NCBI RefSeq assembly: GCF_042646425.1
Contig: NZ_JBHRTR010000013.1
Coordinates: 1 to 64,000, forward strand
Direction: 5' to 3'
DNA: 64,000 nucleotides
DNA from: Marinibaculum pumilum
Lineage (GTDB): Bacteria > Pseudomonadota > Alphaproteobacteria > Ferrovibrionales > Ferrovibrionaceae
The position numbers and the translations under genes are program-made. Positions 7,801 to 15,823 of this stretch are shown here, one piece after another; within the stretch, counting starts at the first letter, position 1; the number at the start of each line of letters is the position of its first letter. The notes beneath the pieces are model-generated. The model saw only the letters and a program-made list of their open reading frames with translations, was not told the DNA's origin and searched no databases.

Positions 7801-9585
7801 TCAGCCGCCGGCCGGGTCCAGCTTCGCTGCCGTCCGGATCAGACCGACCAGCATCGCACGGCGGCCGGCCGGGTCGTCGCCGACCGCGCCCGCGGCAAGC
7901 GCGGTCAGCGCCGGCCAGCCGCCCCGGGTCGCCCGATCGTTCCGGTCGCCCAGGGCATCGCCGCGCAGCTTGCGGGCGAACCAGGCCACCGCCGTGGCGA
8001 AGCGCAGATCGTCGTGCGCCATGGCCGTCGTCGCGATCCGGTCGCGCGGGCCGACGAGCCGCACCACCTCACGCGGGTCCGCGCCATCCGCCGGCACGAA
8101 CCGCAGGGCGATCCGGGCGTATTCGTCGGCTGTCGCTGTCGGCGGGGGAGCGCCGTCAGCATAGCGGCGCGCCGGGAAGGGCGCGGGGTCCAGTCCGGCC
8201 ACGGTCACCTCGTAGAGGGCGGTGACGGTCAGGCCTGAGCCGACCTCGCCCGCATCCACCGCGTCGTCCCGGAAATCGGAAGTCTGCAGCGCCCGCGTCT
8301 CGTAGCCGATCAGCCGCCAGGAGGTGATCGTCGCGGGATTGAACTCGATCTGGAACTTCACGTCGCGCGACACCGTGGTCAGGGCGGCGGTCAGACCGTC
8401 GACGAAGACGCGCTCCGCCTCGTCGATGCCGTCCAGAAGCACGGCGATGCCGTTGCCGTTCTGCGCCAGGGCCTGCATCAGGTCGTCGCGGGTATTGCCG
8501 CCGCCGACGCCGACGACGTTCAGGTCGATGCCGTCCGCGGCCTGGCGCCGGATCAGGGTCGTCAGGTCGCCGGGATCGCTGGGGCCGATGTTGAAGTCGC
8601 CGTCGGTCGCCAGGATCACCCGGTCGGCGGCGCCCGGCCGCTTTGCCATCCGTGCTGCGGCATAGGCCATGTCCAGGCCCTGCGCGCCGGCGGTGCCGCC
8701 GCCGGCCTGCAGCCGGTCGAGGGCGCCGAGGATGGTTTCCCGTTCAGCTGCCGAGGTCGGCGCCAGGACGGTGCGGATACCCGCGGCATAGGTGACGATC
8801 GCCAGGGTGTCCCGTGCCTGCAGGCCGTGCAGCAGCAGGCAGACGGACTGCTTCACCAGCGGCAGCCTGCCGGCGCCGCGCATCGATCCCGAGACGTCGA
8901 GCAGCAGCACAAGGTTGGCATCGGGCCGGGCCGCGTCGGGCACCGTCCAGCCCTTCACGCCGACCGCCAGTATGTGCCGGTCGTCGCGCCAGGGCGCCGG
9001 GTACAGTGCGGCGGTCGGGCGAAAGCCCTCCTCGCGGCTGGCGGGGGCCGGATAGGCATAGTCGAAGGCGTTGACCATTTCCTCCGGCCGCACCGCGTCG
9101 GCCGGGGGCAACCGTCCCTGTTCCAGCCAGCGCCGCACGTGGGAGAGGGACGCCGTGTCGACATCGGCCGAGAAGGTGGAGAATGGCTGCGATGCGGTTT
9201 CCACCACGCCGGACGGAGTGCTGTCGGGATAGCGCTCGCCCCAGCCGGTACGCGACTGCTGCACCTGGGCGAAGGGCAGGACGGAAGACGGGGCGACCAC
9301 CGTCGCGCGGGGGGTCGGCGGCGCCAGGGCCGTTCTGCCGGCCGGCCGCCCGGCGGCGAGATCGGCGATGCCGGCGGCCTCCTGGCGCTCCAGCCGGGGC
9401 GCGGGCATGCCCTTGGCGCGCAGTGGCAGGCTTTCCCGTTCCGGTGGCGGCGGCGCGGCGTAGCGCGCGGTGCAGTACTGCCGGACGGCCGGGTCGGTCG
9501 CCGCCGCCGCATCGCCGGGTACCGGCATGGAAAGGATGGCGGCTGCGGCGGCACCTGCCAGGCCCAGGAGTGCGGATCGGGTCAT
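7801..9585 (-). CDS. YfbK-like von Willebrand factor A domain protein
   Basis: A 594-aa exported protein. It has a signal peptide (about residues 1-28), a YfbK N-terminal domain (FSTFSADVDTASLSHVRRWL), a VWA domain with a metal-ion-dependent adhesion site DVSGSM (Asp230, Ser232, Ser234), and a C-terminal DUF3520 region ending near WFARKLRGD. Members of the family are membrane-linked or periplasmic VWA proteins of uncertain function, often encoded near ECF sigma factors. No sigma factor is nearby here. A single cysteine (residue 38, QYCTARY) follows the signal sequence but does not form a lipobox. The gene ends 22 bases from the convergent serine hydrolase. Confidence 0.9.
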   Translation of the reverse strand: MTRSALLGLAGAAAAAILSMPVPGDAAAATDPAVRQYCTARYAAPPPPERESLPLRAKGMPAPRLERQEAAGIADLAAGRPAGRTALAPPTPRATVVAPSSVLPFAQVQQSRTGWGERYPDSTPSGVVETASQPFSTFSADVDTASLSHVRRWLEQGRLPPADAVRPEEMVNAFDYAYPAPASREEGFRPTAALYPAPWRDDRHILAVGVKGWTVPDAARPDANLVLLLDVSGSMRGAGRLPLVKQSVCLLLHGLQARDTLAIVTYAAGIRTVLAPTSAAERETILGALDRLQAGGGTAGAQGLDMAYAAARMAKRPGAADRVILATDGDFNIGPSDPGDLTTLIRRQAADGIDLNVVGVGGGNTRDDLMQALAQNGNGIAVLLDGIDEAERVFVDGLTAALTTVSRDVKFQIEFNPATITSWRLIGYETRALQTSDFRDDAVDAGEVGSGLTVTALYEVTVAGLDPAPFPARRYADGAPPPTATADEYARIALRFVPADGADPREVVRLVGPRDRIATTAMAHDDLRFATAVAWFARKLRGDALGDRNDRATRGGWPALTALAAGAVGDDPAGRRAMLVGLIRTAAKLDPAGG

Positions 9586-9694
9586 CGCGCCCTCTTTGCG
9601 TCATGGATCGGGATGGCCATTCCGCGGCCGGAATGCGGCGAAATCCGTCTCGGATTGCGGCGATTCCAGGGCAGGGGACCCGGCGCTGCCGGGA

Positions 9695-10594
9695 TCAGCT
9701 GTCCGGCCAGCGGCGGTGCACCCAGAACCATTGCTCGGGATGGGCGCGGACCCAGTCCGCCAGGGTGTCGTTCATGCGGGCGAGCAGCGCGGCGACATCG
9801 TTGCGGTCGCGTTCGCTGCCCTGCGGCGGGATCGGCGGCAGGACGGTGATGCGGAAGCGGGCGCCGCTCAGCCGTTCGGAGAAGGCAGGCAGCAGCGGCC
9901 GGCGGAAGCGCAGGGCGAAATCCGCCGGCATCGTCGCGGTCATCGCCGGCCGCCCCATGAACGGCACAGCCATGCCGTCGTTCATCTTCTGGTCGACCAG
10001 CAGGGCGATCGTTTCCCCCGACTGCGCCGCCTGCAGCAGGGCGCGGACCGACCGCGCACCCTTCGGCAGCTGGCGGCCGGCGGCCGGCGCGCGCAGCTTC
10101 TGCAGCAGGCGTTCGGCGACCGGGTTGTTGGCGGCACGGTAGATCACCGTCGGCGGCGTGCCGAGCTGGCTGGCGGTCAGGCCCAGGATCTCCCAATTGC
10201 CGATATGGCCGGAGAAGTAGATCACCTCCAGCCGCCCGTCGCGCGGGGTGGCATGTTCCAGCCCTGCCACCGTGATGCGCGGGTCCGGCCCGTGGATGGA
10301 GAAGGCGTCCAGGTGCGGATACTCGAACGCGGTCCGCCCCAGATTGTCCCACATGCCGCGCAGGATGCGCCGCCGCGCCGCCGCGTCGAGATCGGGCATG
10401 GCGGCCTGCAGGTTTGCCTGCGCGGTCCGATGCGGGCGGGTCAGCGGGCCGAAGGTCCGGCCCAGGAAGCCGCCCAGGGCCGAGGCCCAGTCCACCGGCA
10501 GCCGACGGATCAGCCAGACCCCCGCCCAGGCCAGACCACCGGTCAGGTAGTCCAGCGGCCGCGCCTTGCGGCTGCCATAGGGGGTGTCGGTCAT
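9695..10594 (-). CDS. Lauroyl/myristoyl acyltransferase, LpxL/HtrB-like
   Basis: A 299-aa inner-membrane acyltransferase that adds a secondary acyl chain to lipid A. The catalytic H-X4-E element is seen in SGHIGNWEIL, an N-terminal hydrophobic stretch is present (YLTGGLAWAGVWLIRRL), and the RAANNPVAERLLQKLR and LLVDQKMNDG motifs match the family. Its ATG overlaps the stop codon of lpxK by 4 bases, so it is translationally coupled. It is the last gene of the msbA-DUF374-lpxK-acyltransferase operon. The name lpxL is not assigned because the chain donor cannot be read from sequence. Confidence 0.93.
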   Translation of the reverse strand: MTDTPYGSRKARPLDYLTGGLAWAGVWLIRRLPVDWASALGGFLGRTFGPLTRPHRTAQANLQAAMPDLDAAARRRILRGMWDNLGRTAFEYPHLDAFSIHGPDPRITVAGLEHATPRDGRLEVIYFSGHIGNWEILGLTASQLGTPPTVIYRAANNPVAERLLQKLRAPAAGRQLPKGARSVRALLQAAQSGETIALLVDQKMNDGMAVPFMGRPAMTATMPADFALRFRRPLLPAFSERLSGARFRITVLPPIPPQGSERDRNDVAALLARMNDTLADWVRAHPEQWFWVHRRWPDS

Positions 10595-11604
10595 GGCCGG
10601 GCCTCCCGCGCCGCGGGCGGCGCAATCCGGGCGAGCGCATGCGCGATCGCCCGCTCCAGCGCCGACGGGTCGTCGAACTGCAGCCGCACCGGCACCGCCG
10701 TCACCAGCGCCTGCGCGTCGGCCGGCAGGCGGACATGGTCCTTCTCCGTCGTGACCGGGCGGGCGCCGGCCTCGGCGGCCGCCTCCAGCAGCCGGGCGAC
10801 CTGGTCGACGGTATAGGGCGCGTGGTCGGGAAAGGGGATCTCCGCCACCGGCCGCGCGCCCAGCGCCCGCAGAGTGGCGAAGAACTTCTCCGGGCGGCCG
10901 ATCCCGGCAAAGGCGAAGACCGCTTGCCCGCGCAGCGCGGTGGCGGTCCCCTCCGGCACCTCGAAGCGGGCCGTGCAGCGCGGCAGCCGGGCCAGGGCGG
11001 CGGGCATCGGCGGCCCCGCGCCGGCCGGATCGGCTATGGCGAGCAGGGCGTCGGCGCGCGCGAGTGCCGGGCTGAGCGGTTCGCGCAGCGGGCCTGCCGG
11101 CATCACCCGGCCATTGCCCAGCCATTGGCCTTCGTCCGCCACCAGCAGGGAACAGTCGCGGGCCAGGCGGTAGTGCTGGTGGCCATCGTCCAGCAGCAGC
11201 AGCTGCGCGCCGGCGGCGATTGCCGCCCGCGCGGCCGCGACCCGGTCCCGCGCCACCCAGGTCGGTGCGGCGCGGGCCAGCAGGAGCGGCTCGTCGCCGG
11301 TATCGGCGGCACCGTGCCGCCCCGGGTCCACCCGGACCGGGCCGGCCAGCCGGCCGCCATAGCCGCGGCTGAGAATATGGACCGCGATCCCCGCCGCTGT
11401 CAGGCGTTCCGCCAGGGCGATGGCGACCGGCGTCTTGCCGGTGCCGCCGGCGGTCAGGTTACCGATGGAGATCACCGGCACCGCGACTCTGTGACGACGG
11501 CTGGTCCAGCGGTCCAGCCGTGCGCCCAGGCCGTACAGCCAGCCCAGCGGCGCCAGCAGCGCCGCCAGGCCGCCGCGGCGGCGCCAATGCTCAGGGGTGC
11601 GCAT
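10591..11604 (-). CDS. lpxK: Tetraacyldisaccharide 4'-kinase
   Basis: A 337-aa kinase that phosphorylates the 4' position of the lipid A disaccharide precursor at the inner membrane. The N-terminal membrane-binding helix (about residues 10-30) and the P-loop SIGNLTAGGTGKTPV (residues 46-60) are present, with the downstream motifs ILSRGYGG and LLLDDGHQH. An upstream ATG at 11643 is in frame but lies inside the DUF374 gene and adds a run of arginines. The ATG at 11602-11604 starts the conserved MRTPEHWRRRG. The gene overlaps the preceding DUF374 gene by 14 bases. In many alphaproteobacteria waaA sits between these two genes, and it is missing here. Confidence 0.96.
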   Translation of the reverse strand: MRTPEHWRRRGGLAALLAPLGWLYGLGARLDRWTSRRHRVAVPVISIGNLTAGGTGKTPVAIALAERLTAAGIAVHILSRGYGGRLAGPVRVDPGRHGAADTGDEPLLLARAAPTWVARDRVAAARAAIAAGAQLLLLDDGHQHYRLARDCSLLVADEGQWLGNGRVMPAGPLREPLSPALARADALLAIADPAGAGPPMPAALARLPRCTARFEVPEGTATALRGQAVFAFAGIGRPEKFFATLRALGARPVAEIPFPDHAPYTVDQVARLLEAAAEAGARPVTTEKDHVRLPADAQALVTAVPVRLQFDDPSALERAIAHALARIAPPAAREARP

Positions 11605-12346
11605 CGCCCGCCATCGCCGGCGGCGCCGGCGCGATCGGCTCATGGCCGCAGGCGCGGTCGGCGTCCGCGGCGATGCGGTTCAGCTCCGCCTCCAGCTCGC
11701 GGCGCAGCGCTTCCAGGCGGGCCGGGTCGGCGTCGTTCGGGACCGTCATGGGCCGGCCCCAGATGACGGTGCCGCGGCAGAACGGCAGCGGCAGGATGAA
11801 GCGGTCCCAGGACCGCAGCACCTTGCAGCGGCCGGTGGCGTAGGCGCAGGGCAGGATCGGCGCCCCGGACATCCGGGCCAGCAGGATCGTGCCCATCTGC
11901 GCGCGCATGCGGGGTCCGCGCGGACCGTCCGGGGTGATGCCGATCCGGCCGCCGTCGCGGAGCACGGCCAGCATGCGCCGGAAGGCCTGGCCGCCGCCCT
12001 TGGACTGGCGGCCGGGCCGGTGGCTGGAGCCGCGCACCGGCTGCACGCCGAAGCTGGCGGCGGCGCGCGCGATGATCGTGCCGTCGCGGTGCTGCGAGAT
12101 CAGGCTGTGCCAGACCGGGCGCATCGGCCAGAGCATCGGCATCATCAGCAGTCGGCCATGCCAGGCGGCGGCGATCACCGGCCCGCCGCCGTCGACCAGC
12201 GGCGCCACCTCCGCCCAGCCGACCCGCCGCCAGCGGATCGTCAGATGCACGAGCCGGATATAGGCAGCGATGATCCGGCCCAACGCGGCCTGGGCCCTGG
12301 GGTGTCGGAGGGTCCGCTTCAACAGCGAACCGGAGCGGCCGGCCAT
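11591..12346 (-). CDS. DUF374 lysophospholipid acyltransferase-like protein
   Basis: A 251-aa protein of the DUF374 group of the glycerol-3-phosphate/1-acyl acyltransferase superfamily, encoded in alphaproteobacterial lipid A operons. Visible elements are AAWHGRLLMMPML (a catalytic-His type motif), SQHRDGTIIARAAASFGV, RGSSHRPG and GITPDGPRGPR. The open frame extends upstream to 12643, but that part runs inside the exporter gene. The ATG at 12344-12346, 40 bases after the exporter stop, was chosen, although no strong ribosome binding site precedes it. Its precise lipid substrate is not established for the family. It is part of the same operon as lpxK. Confidence 0.9.
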   Translation of the reverse strand: MAGRSGSLLKRTLRHPRAQAALGRIIAAYIRLVHLTIRWRRVGWAEVAPLVDGGGPVIAAAWHGRLLMMPMLWPMRPVWHSLISQHRDGTIIARAAASFGVQPVRGSSHRPGRQSKGGGQAFRRMLAVLRDGGRIGITPDGPRGPRMRAQMGTILLARMSGAPILPCAYATGRCKVLRSWDRFILPLPFCRGTVIWGRPMTVPNDADPARLEALRRELEAELNRIAADADRACGHEPIAPAPPAMAGDAHP

Positions 12347-12386
12347 GGCGGAACCCGTCGTCGTCAGCCGCGGACGCAGGCCGCGT

Positions 12387-14345
12387 TCAGCCGGCCAGGC
12401 CGGGACGGGCCGCCGGCAAGGCACCGTCCAGAGAGGCGCCGTCCAGAGAAGCGCTGTTTGGGGCAGCGCCGTCCGGTGCCGGTCCGGCGGCAGGATCGTC
12501 CGCGGCCATCTCCCGGTCGGGCGCCTCTTCCAGGAACTGGGTCCGGTAGAGACGGGCATAGAGGCCACCGCGCGCCAGCAGGGCGGCATGGTCGCCCTGT
12601 TCCACCACCCGGCCCTGGTCCATGACGTAGATGATATCGGCATCCAGGACGGTGGACAGGCGATGCGCGATGGTGACCGTGGTGCGTCCCTGCATCAGCC
12701 GCTTCAGCGCATGCTGCACCTTGCGTTCGGATTCCGTGTCCAGCGCGCTCGTCGCCTCGTCCAGCAGCAGGATCGGTGCATCGCGCAGCATCGCCCGCGC
12801 GATCGCGATGCGCTGCCGCTGCCCGCCGGACAGTTTCACGCCGTTCTCGCCGACGACCGTGTCATAGCCGTCCGACAGGCCGGTGATGAAGTCGTCGGCC
12901 GCCGCCGCCTCTGCGGCGGCGCGAATTTCCGCTTCGCTGGCGCCGGGACGGCCATAGGCGATGTTGGCCCGCACGGTGGTGTCGAACAGGGTCATCTCCT
13001 GCGACACCAGGGCGATGCCGGCGCGGAGGCTGGCCAGGGTGACGCCGCGGACATCCTGGCCGTCGATCAGCACCTGGCCGGTCGACGCGTCGTAGAAGCG
13101 CGGGATCAGGTTCAGCACCGTGCTCTTGCCGGCGCCCGAGGGGCCGACCAGCGCCACGCGCCGACCGGCGGGCACCTCCAGGGTGACGCCGCGCAGGGCA
13201 CGGGTGCCGTCCGGATAGCGGAAGGCGACATCGGCCAGCCGGATCGCCCCGCCGCGGGGCGCGAAGGGCACGGCGTTCGCCGCATCGCGGATCACCGGTT
13301 CCACGTCCAGCACGGCGAACAGCCGCTGTGCGGCGGACAGGCCCTCCTGCAGCGCGGTGTTCAGGTTCGCCAGGCTCTTCAGCGGCTGGTAGGCCAGCAG
13401 CAGCGCGGTGATGAAGGAGGCGAAGGCGCCGAGGGTCATGTCGCCCTCCGCCGCCTGCAGGCCGCCGTAGAAGATCGCGGCGCCGACGGCGATGCCGCCC
13501 AGTGCCTCCGTCGCCGGCGAGGCGGCGGAACGGGCGCGGATCACCTTCGTCATGTGGTGCAGCCGGTCCTCCACCACCTGGCGGGCGCGGGCGGTCTCCG
13601 CCTCCTCCATGCCATAGGCCTGCACCATGCGGGCGCCGTCGAAATTCTCGTTCAGCAGGGCGGACAGGCGGCCGGTCTCCTCCTGGCTCTTGGCGGCGCC
13701 CTTGCGGGTCTTGCGACCCAGCTTGCCGGAGGCCAGGCCGACCATCGGAAAGACCAGGCAGACCACCAGCGACAGTTCCCATTCCTGGTAGAACATCACG
13801 GCGGCCAGGAAGATCAGGCTCAGGAAGTCCTTCACCATGCCGGTCAGCGCGCGGCTGACCGCGTCGCGCAGCAGCATCGCGTCGTAGAGGAAGCTGGAGA
13901 TCAGCTTGCCGGTATGGATCTGGTGCAGCCAGGCGAGGTCGGCGCGCATCAGATGGGCATGCATCCGCACCTGGGTTTCCGCGATGATGCGCTGCCCGAC
14001 CTCCGCCATGATGGTGTTCTGCAGGTAGCTGGCGAAGCCCTTCACGACGGCGAGCAGGATCACCGCGACCGGCACCAGATACAGGTATTGCAGGTCCTGC
14101 TGGATGAAGACCTTGTCCAGCGCCGGCTCCATCAGCCAGGCATTGCCGGCGGTGGCGGCGGCGACGATCGCCATGAACAGGACCGCCACGCTGAGCCGCC
14201 AGAGATAGGGCCGGATATGGTCCCGCAGCAGCCGCTTCACCAGCACATGGGTGGGCAGGTGCTGCTCTGGCGCGGGCGCCGTAGTGCGGCTGTCGTCCGG
14301 TGTGCCGGACGGGGCCTGTGTCTGGCCGTTGGCGGGCGCTGGCAA
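12387..14345 (-). CDS. msbA: MsbA-type lipid ABC exporter (permease-ATPase fusion)
   Basis: A 652-aa half-transporter likely flipping lipid A or LPS core precursors across the inner membrane. An N-terminal transmembrane domain (about residues 45-330) precedes the ATPase with Walker A GPSGAGKST, signature LSGGQRQRIAIARA and Walker B ILLLDEATSALD, then the H-loop (TIAHRLSTV). The first codon is TTG (14343-14345) with AGGA about 9 bases before it. The first 28 residues are low-complexity, so a later start is possible. The C-terminal tail contains 15-bp tandem units (12420-12479). Its position directly before DUF374-lpxK-acyltransferase supports a lipid A role over drug export. Confidence 0.9.
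   Translation of the reverse strand: MPAPANGQTQAPSGTPDDSRTTAPAPEQHLPTHVLVKRLLRDHIRPYLWRLSVAVLFMAIVAAATAGNAWLMEPALDKVFIQQDLQYLYLVPVAVILLAVVKGFASYLQNTIMAEVGQRIIAETQVRMHAHLMRADLAWLHQIHTGKLISSFLYDAMLLRDAVSRALTGMVKDFLSLIFLAAVMFYQEWELSLVVCLVFPMVGLASGKLGRKTRKGAAKSQEETGRLSALLNENFDGARMVQAYGMEEAETARARQVVEDRLHHMTKVIRARSAASPATEALGGIAVGAAIFYGGLQAAEGDMTLGAFASFITALLLAYQPLKSLANLNTALQEGLSAAQRLFAVLDVEPVIRDAANAVPFAPRGGAIRLADVAFRYPDGTRALRGVTLEVPAGRRVALVGPSGAGKSTVLNLIPRFYDASTGQVLIDGQDVRGVTLASLRAGIALVSQEMTLFDTTVRANIAYGRPGASEAEIRAAAEAAAADDFITGLSDGYDTVVGENGVKLSGGQRQRIAIARAMLRDAPILLLDEATSALDTESERKVQHALKRLMQGRTTVTIAHRLSTVLDADIIYVMDQGRVVEQGDHAALLARGGLYARLYRTQFLEEAPDREMAADDPAAGPAPDGAAPNSASLDGASLDGALPAARPGLAG
12420..12479. 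repeat. 15-bp tandem units in the exporter tail
   Basis: Two near-identical 15-bp units (12420-12434, 12435-12449, differing at one base) and two degenerate ones (to 12479) encode the repeated S-L-D-G-A of the C-terminal tail. The two good units look recent. Confidence 0.75.
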
Positions 14346-14465
14346 TGCTTTGTCCTGGACCTGGAATGCCTCGGCGGGCGATGCCCGGCCTGTGGATGCC
14401 GTTGGATATGGGGTTGTGGTACGCGACGGCGCAGGCGGAGTAAAGAAGGCCGGCGGCCGCGGCGG

Positions 14466-15017
14466 TCAGGGCGACGGCAGGGTTCCGGGGCGGCCGACCT
14501 CCAGCACCACGCCGCCGATGAAGTCGACCTCGCCGCCTCCCGCCGACCAGGGCAGGAACAGCCGCTGCACGACGAAGAAGTCCCGGCCGGGGAACCAGAG
14601 CCGCACCTGCTGCAGACGGGGCAGGCGGTCGGCCACGATGGCGGTGAACAGGTCGGTGAGTCGCGCATAGCCGCCCGGATCGAACAGCTCGCTCACCTTC
14701 CGCCCGGTCAGGCTTCGCCCCGCGATGCGTTCGAACTCGGTGCCGGCCAGGCGATAGGTCGGCATCCATTCCCCGCCGGGACGAAGCTCGACCAGGACGA
14801 AGCGGCTCAGGAGCCGGCTGATCCGGTTCGGACGGATCTGCCTGTGCGACGGCAGGGCCCGACGCTCCGCGGCCAGCTCCGCCCAGTAGTCGAAGCACTG
14901 CCGGATCTCATCCGTGGCCGTCGCCAGGTCGTCGCGCCCCCGGACCACCTGCTCCACCACGGCGTCGCGCCCCGGCTGCAGCCAGGACAGGCTCGGTGGG
15001 TTCGTTCCTTGGGGCAT
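14466..15017 (-). CDS. PAS domain-containing protein (PAS_5 type)
   Basis: A 183-aa stand-alone PAS-fold protein of the PAS_5 family (PF07310), abundant in Rhodospirillales and without a known output. The recognisable core starts at CFDYWAELAAERRALPSHRQIRP, seen here as the CFDYW and RRALPSHRQIRP pieces. It then runs through RFVLVEL, YRLAGTEFERIAGRSLTGRKV and the RVQRLF-like FVVQRLFLPWSAGGG. There is no signal peptide, membrane segment or transmitter domain. It has a paralogue directly upstream (15177-15755). It probably senses through its PAS pocket or partners with another protein; the ligand is unknown. Confidence 0.85.
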   Translation of the reverse strand: MPQGTNPPSLSWLQPGRDAVVEQVVRGRDDLATATDEIRQCFDYWAELAAERRALPSHRQIRPNRISRLLSRFVLVELRPGGEWMPTYRLAGTEFERIAGRSLTGRKVSELFDPGGYARLTDLFTAIVADRLPRLQQVRLWFPGRDFFVVQRLFLPWSAGGGEVDFIGGVVLEVGRPGTLPSP

Positions 15018-15119
15018 CGGGTCCTCATTGCCCCGGGGCCGAAGGCGGCGTTGCCCCGCGATCGCCCCGACATTGCGCTCCGGAAACTAGGCAACGGTGA
15101 TCGCAGGGTCGAGTTCTCC

Positions 15120-15147
15120 GGATGGCGGATGGCGGATGGCGGATGGG
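15120..15147. repeat. GGATGGC heptanucleotide tandem repeat
   Basis: Three perfect GGATGGC units (15120-15126, 15127-15133, 15134-15140) and a fourth with one change lie between the two PAS genes. Degenerate copies (GGATAGC, GGATGGC) continue to about 15172, just before the stop codon of the upstream paralogue. A seven-base unit in non-coding DNA is a candidate for length variation. Confidence 0.8.
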
Positions 15148-15176
15148 GCGATGCCGGATAGCGGATGGCGGGCGGC

Positions 15177-15755
15177 CTAATCCTGCTGCGGCAGCGCCCC
15201 CCACAGCCCCGCGGGTGAGGGGCTTTCGTCGATGAAGGCGGCGATGTGGGCGACCCGGCCATCGGACGCGGCCAGCGGCAGCATGAGGCGCTGTACCCGG
15301 TACATCTCCCGGCCCGGCCGACGCAGTTCCGATTCCAGGTAGCGCGGGAGCGGATCGGTGACCATCTGCCGGCAGACATCCGCCATTTCCTCATAGTCGG
15401 CGGCAGGATAGACCTCGCGCAGGAAGCGGCCGGTCAGGCTCAGGCCCTGGAGTTCCTCGAACCGGGTGCCGACCAGACGGAAGCGCAGCTCGATGCGATC
15501 CCGGTCGTAGAGGTCCAGCAGGATGAAACGGGACAGCAGGCTGCGCATCTCCTGCGGGCGGATGTCGGTCCGAAGCGGCAGTGTGCCGCGCCGGGCGGAG
15601 AGACCGCGCCAATAGTCGTAGCCGGCCCGGATGACCGACCCGCAGTCCCGGAGATCCGCCGGTCCGGCGATCACTGCGGGCGGCATTCCGGGCCTGCCCT
15701 GTCGCCCTCCGGTCACGTCGACGGCCCCGATCCGTCCATCCGCATTCCCCCCCAC
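15177..15755 (-). CDS. PAS domain-containing protein (PAS_5 type), paralogue
   Basis: A 192-aa paralogue of 14466-15017 with the same layout: GYDYWRGLSARRGTLPLRTDIRP in pieces (GYDYW, RRGTLPLRTDIRP), FILLDLY, FRLVGTRFEELQGLSLTGR, then MYRVQRLMLPLAASDGRV. The first 20-25 residues (MGGNADGRIGAVDVTGG) are not conserved, and a later start such as the Met at residue 24 is possible. It lies 68 bases from the divergent molybdopterin oxidoreductase gene, so the short gap 15756-15823 must hold both promoters. The paralogues differ clearly, so the duplication is not recent. Confidence 0.83.
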   Translation of the reverse strand: MGGNADGRIGAVDVTGGRQGRPGMPPAVIAGPADLRDCGSVIRAGYDYWRGLSARRGTLPLRTDIRPQEMRSLLSRFILLDLYDRDRIELRFRLVGTRFEELQGLSLTGRFLREVYPAADYEEMADVCRQMVTDPLPRYLESELRRPGREMYRVQRLMLPLAASDGRVAHIAAFIDESPSPAGLWGALPQQD

Positions 15756-15823
15756 GTCATGCGCCTGTCGCGGGGCGGTCGCCCCGCTGGAAAGAAAGGC
15801 GCCGTCGCCCTATCCTCCTGCCC

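Noticed and set aside
12270..15161. 963-codon plus-strand open frame
   Set aside because: It runs antisense to the exporter and acyltransferase genes, has no family similarity and a composition rich in Gln, Gly, Arg and His, a typical shadow of GC-rich coding DNA.
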